Below, piece after piece: positions 63,361-64,000 of a DNA stretch of 64,000 bases. The position numbers were made by a program, and so were the translations under genes. The notes under the pieces are model-generated. The model made no database searches, had not been told where the DNA came from, and worked only from the letters and a program-made list of their open reading frames with translations. Within the stretch, counting starts at the first letter, position 1; each line of letters opens with the position of its first letter. The DNA is from Streptomyces sp. NBC_01231 (GTDB lineage Bacteria; Actinomycetota; Actinomycetes; Streptomycetales; Streptomycetaceae): assembly GCA_035999765.1 (NCBI GenBank), contig CP108521.1:4650001-4714000 (forward strand). The letters are read 5' to 3'.

Positions 63361-64000
63361 ATGAAGTACACGCAGCTCGGACGCACGGGACTCAAGGTCA
63401 GCCGACTCGTCCTCGGCACCATGAACTTCGGTCCGCAGACCGACGAAGCGGACAGCCACGCGATCATGGACGCGGCGCTGGACGCGGGGATCAACTACGT
63501 CGACACGGCCAACGTCTATGGCTGGGGCGAGAACAAGGGCCGTACCGAGGAGATCATCGGTAGCTGGTTCGCCAAGGGTGAGGGCCGCCGCGACAAGACC
63601 GTCCTCGCCACCAAGGTCTACGGCAACATGGCCGGGGACGGCCCCTCCTGGCCGAACCACGACAAGCTGTCCGCCGTCAACATCCGGCGAGCGGTCGACG
63701 CGTCGCTGAAGCGGCTGCAGACCGACTACATCGACGTCTACCAGTTCCACCACATCGACCGCTCGACTCCGTTCGAGGAGATCTGGCAGGCGATCGACGT
63801 CCTCGTCCAGCAGGGGAAGATCCTCTACGTCGGGTCGTCCAACTTCCCCGGCTACAAGATCGCCCAGGCCAACGAGATCGCCGCCCGGCGTGGCGGCACC
63901 ATCGGTCTCGTCAGCGAGCAGTGCCTGTACAACCTGGCCGAGCGCCGCGCCGAGATGGAGGTCATCCCGGCCGCGCAGGAGTACGGCCTCGGGGTCATCC
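63361..64000 (+). CDS. aldo/keto reductase (5' part, runs off window)
   Basis: The first 213 codons of an NADPH-dependent aldo/keto reductase. Catalytic tetrad members are visible: Asp and Tyr in YVDTANVYGWG, Lys in LATKVYG and His in VYQFHHID. It is the YajO/PhdK-like group with LVLGTMNFGPQTDE at the start. The ATG follows GGGGA. The C-terminal NADPH-binding part lies outside the window. Confidence 0.93.
   Translation, partial: MKYTQLGRTGLKVSRLVLGTMNFGPQTDEADSHAIMDAALDAGINYVDTANVYGWGENKGRTEEIIGSWFAKGEGRRDKTVLATKVYGNMAGDGPSWPNHDKLSAVNIRRAVDASLKRLQTDYIDVYQFHHIDRSTPFEEIWQAIDVLVQQGKILYVGSSNFPGYKIAQANEIAARRGGTIGLVSEQCLYNLAERRAEMEVIPAAQEYGLGVI

Overview
The window is a gene-dense, very GC-rich piece of actinobacterial chromosome, almost certainly from a Streptomyces. 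The evidence is third-position GC bias, many GTG starts, frequent 1- or 4-base start/stop overlaps, a conservon (kinase-like protein, roadblock protein, DUF742 protein, GTPase, P450), a DtxR-type iron regulator with DmdR1-like sequence, a CebR-type operator and a plant-type 4-coumarate:CoA ligase. From memory, the gene order resembles the conserved S. coelicolor core around SCO436x-SCO441x; this was not checked. No rRNA, tRNA, CRISPR array or biosynthetic gene cluster was seen.

Layout. 1-2.9 kb: divergent acyl-CoA catabolism genes (acyl-CoA dehydrogenase end, amidohydrolase, acyl-CoA ligase) sharing two matching dyads. 3-6.4 kb: EF-hand protein, STAS anti-sigma antagonist, and an ECF-type sigma factor coupled to a zinc-finger anti-sigma-like protein. 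6.5-14.1 kb: purU, an SCO4402-family protein, a lipoprotein binding protein, a large YGQ-repeat membrane protein, an HTH-TPR regulator and a primase-polymerase-like protein. 14.3-17.6 kb: an ABC exporter pair and an alpha/beta hydrolase lacking its nucleophile serine. 18.4-22 kb: the iron regulator, a TnpB-related insertion and a SIS sugar-phosphate protein. 22-27.5 kb: PAS protein, GNAT and RidA genes, a decayed or small-gene zone with a candidate small RNA, citrate synthase and pdxH.

27.6-37.7 kb is one long minus-strand operon (TIGR03084 protein, AtuA/DUF1446 protein, acyl-CoA carboxylase beta and alpha, acyl-CoA dehydrogenase, CoA ligase, enoyl-CoA hydratase, TetR). Its content recalls the atu/liu carboxylase pathways, and it appears to be driven by a leaderless promoter overlapped by a strong palindrome. 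38.3-41.5 kb is a small WXG100/type VII-like locus with a large WXG protein and two tandem paralogous membrane proteins; the distal copy still carries a relic of the large gene's 3' end. 41.7-46.6 kb: EamA exporter, phosphoesterase and a FAD/Fe-S dehydrogenase. 46.8-51.4 kb: a conservon whose P450 lacks the ExxR motif (CYP157-like) and is followed by the relic tail of a second P450. 51.6-64 kb: serC, an S33 tripeptidyl aminopeptidase, a secreted phosphoesterase/MFS/beta-propeller operon, a CebR-box-controlled GH5-CBM2 cellulase, an anchored propeller protein, an SGNH hydrolase, a Uma2 nuclease and the start of an aldo/keto reductase.

The less ordinary parts are the WXG locus with its duplicated tail, the zinc-finger-less TnpB-like gene with a structured 3' end, the 12-codon-ORF small transcript next to citrate synthase, several tandem repeats of 6-15 bp in or beside genes, and proteins that lack a hallmark residue.
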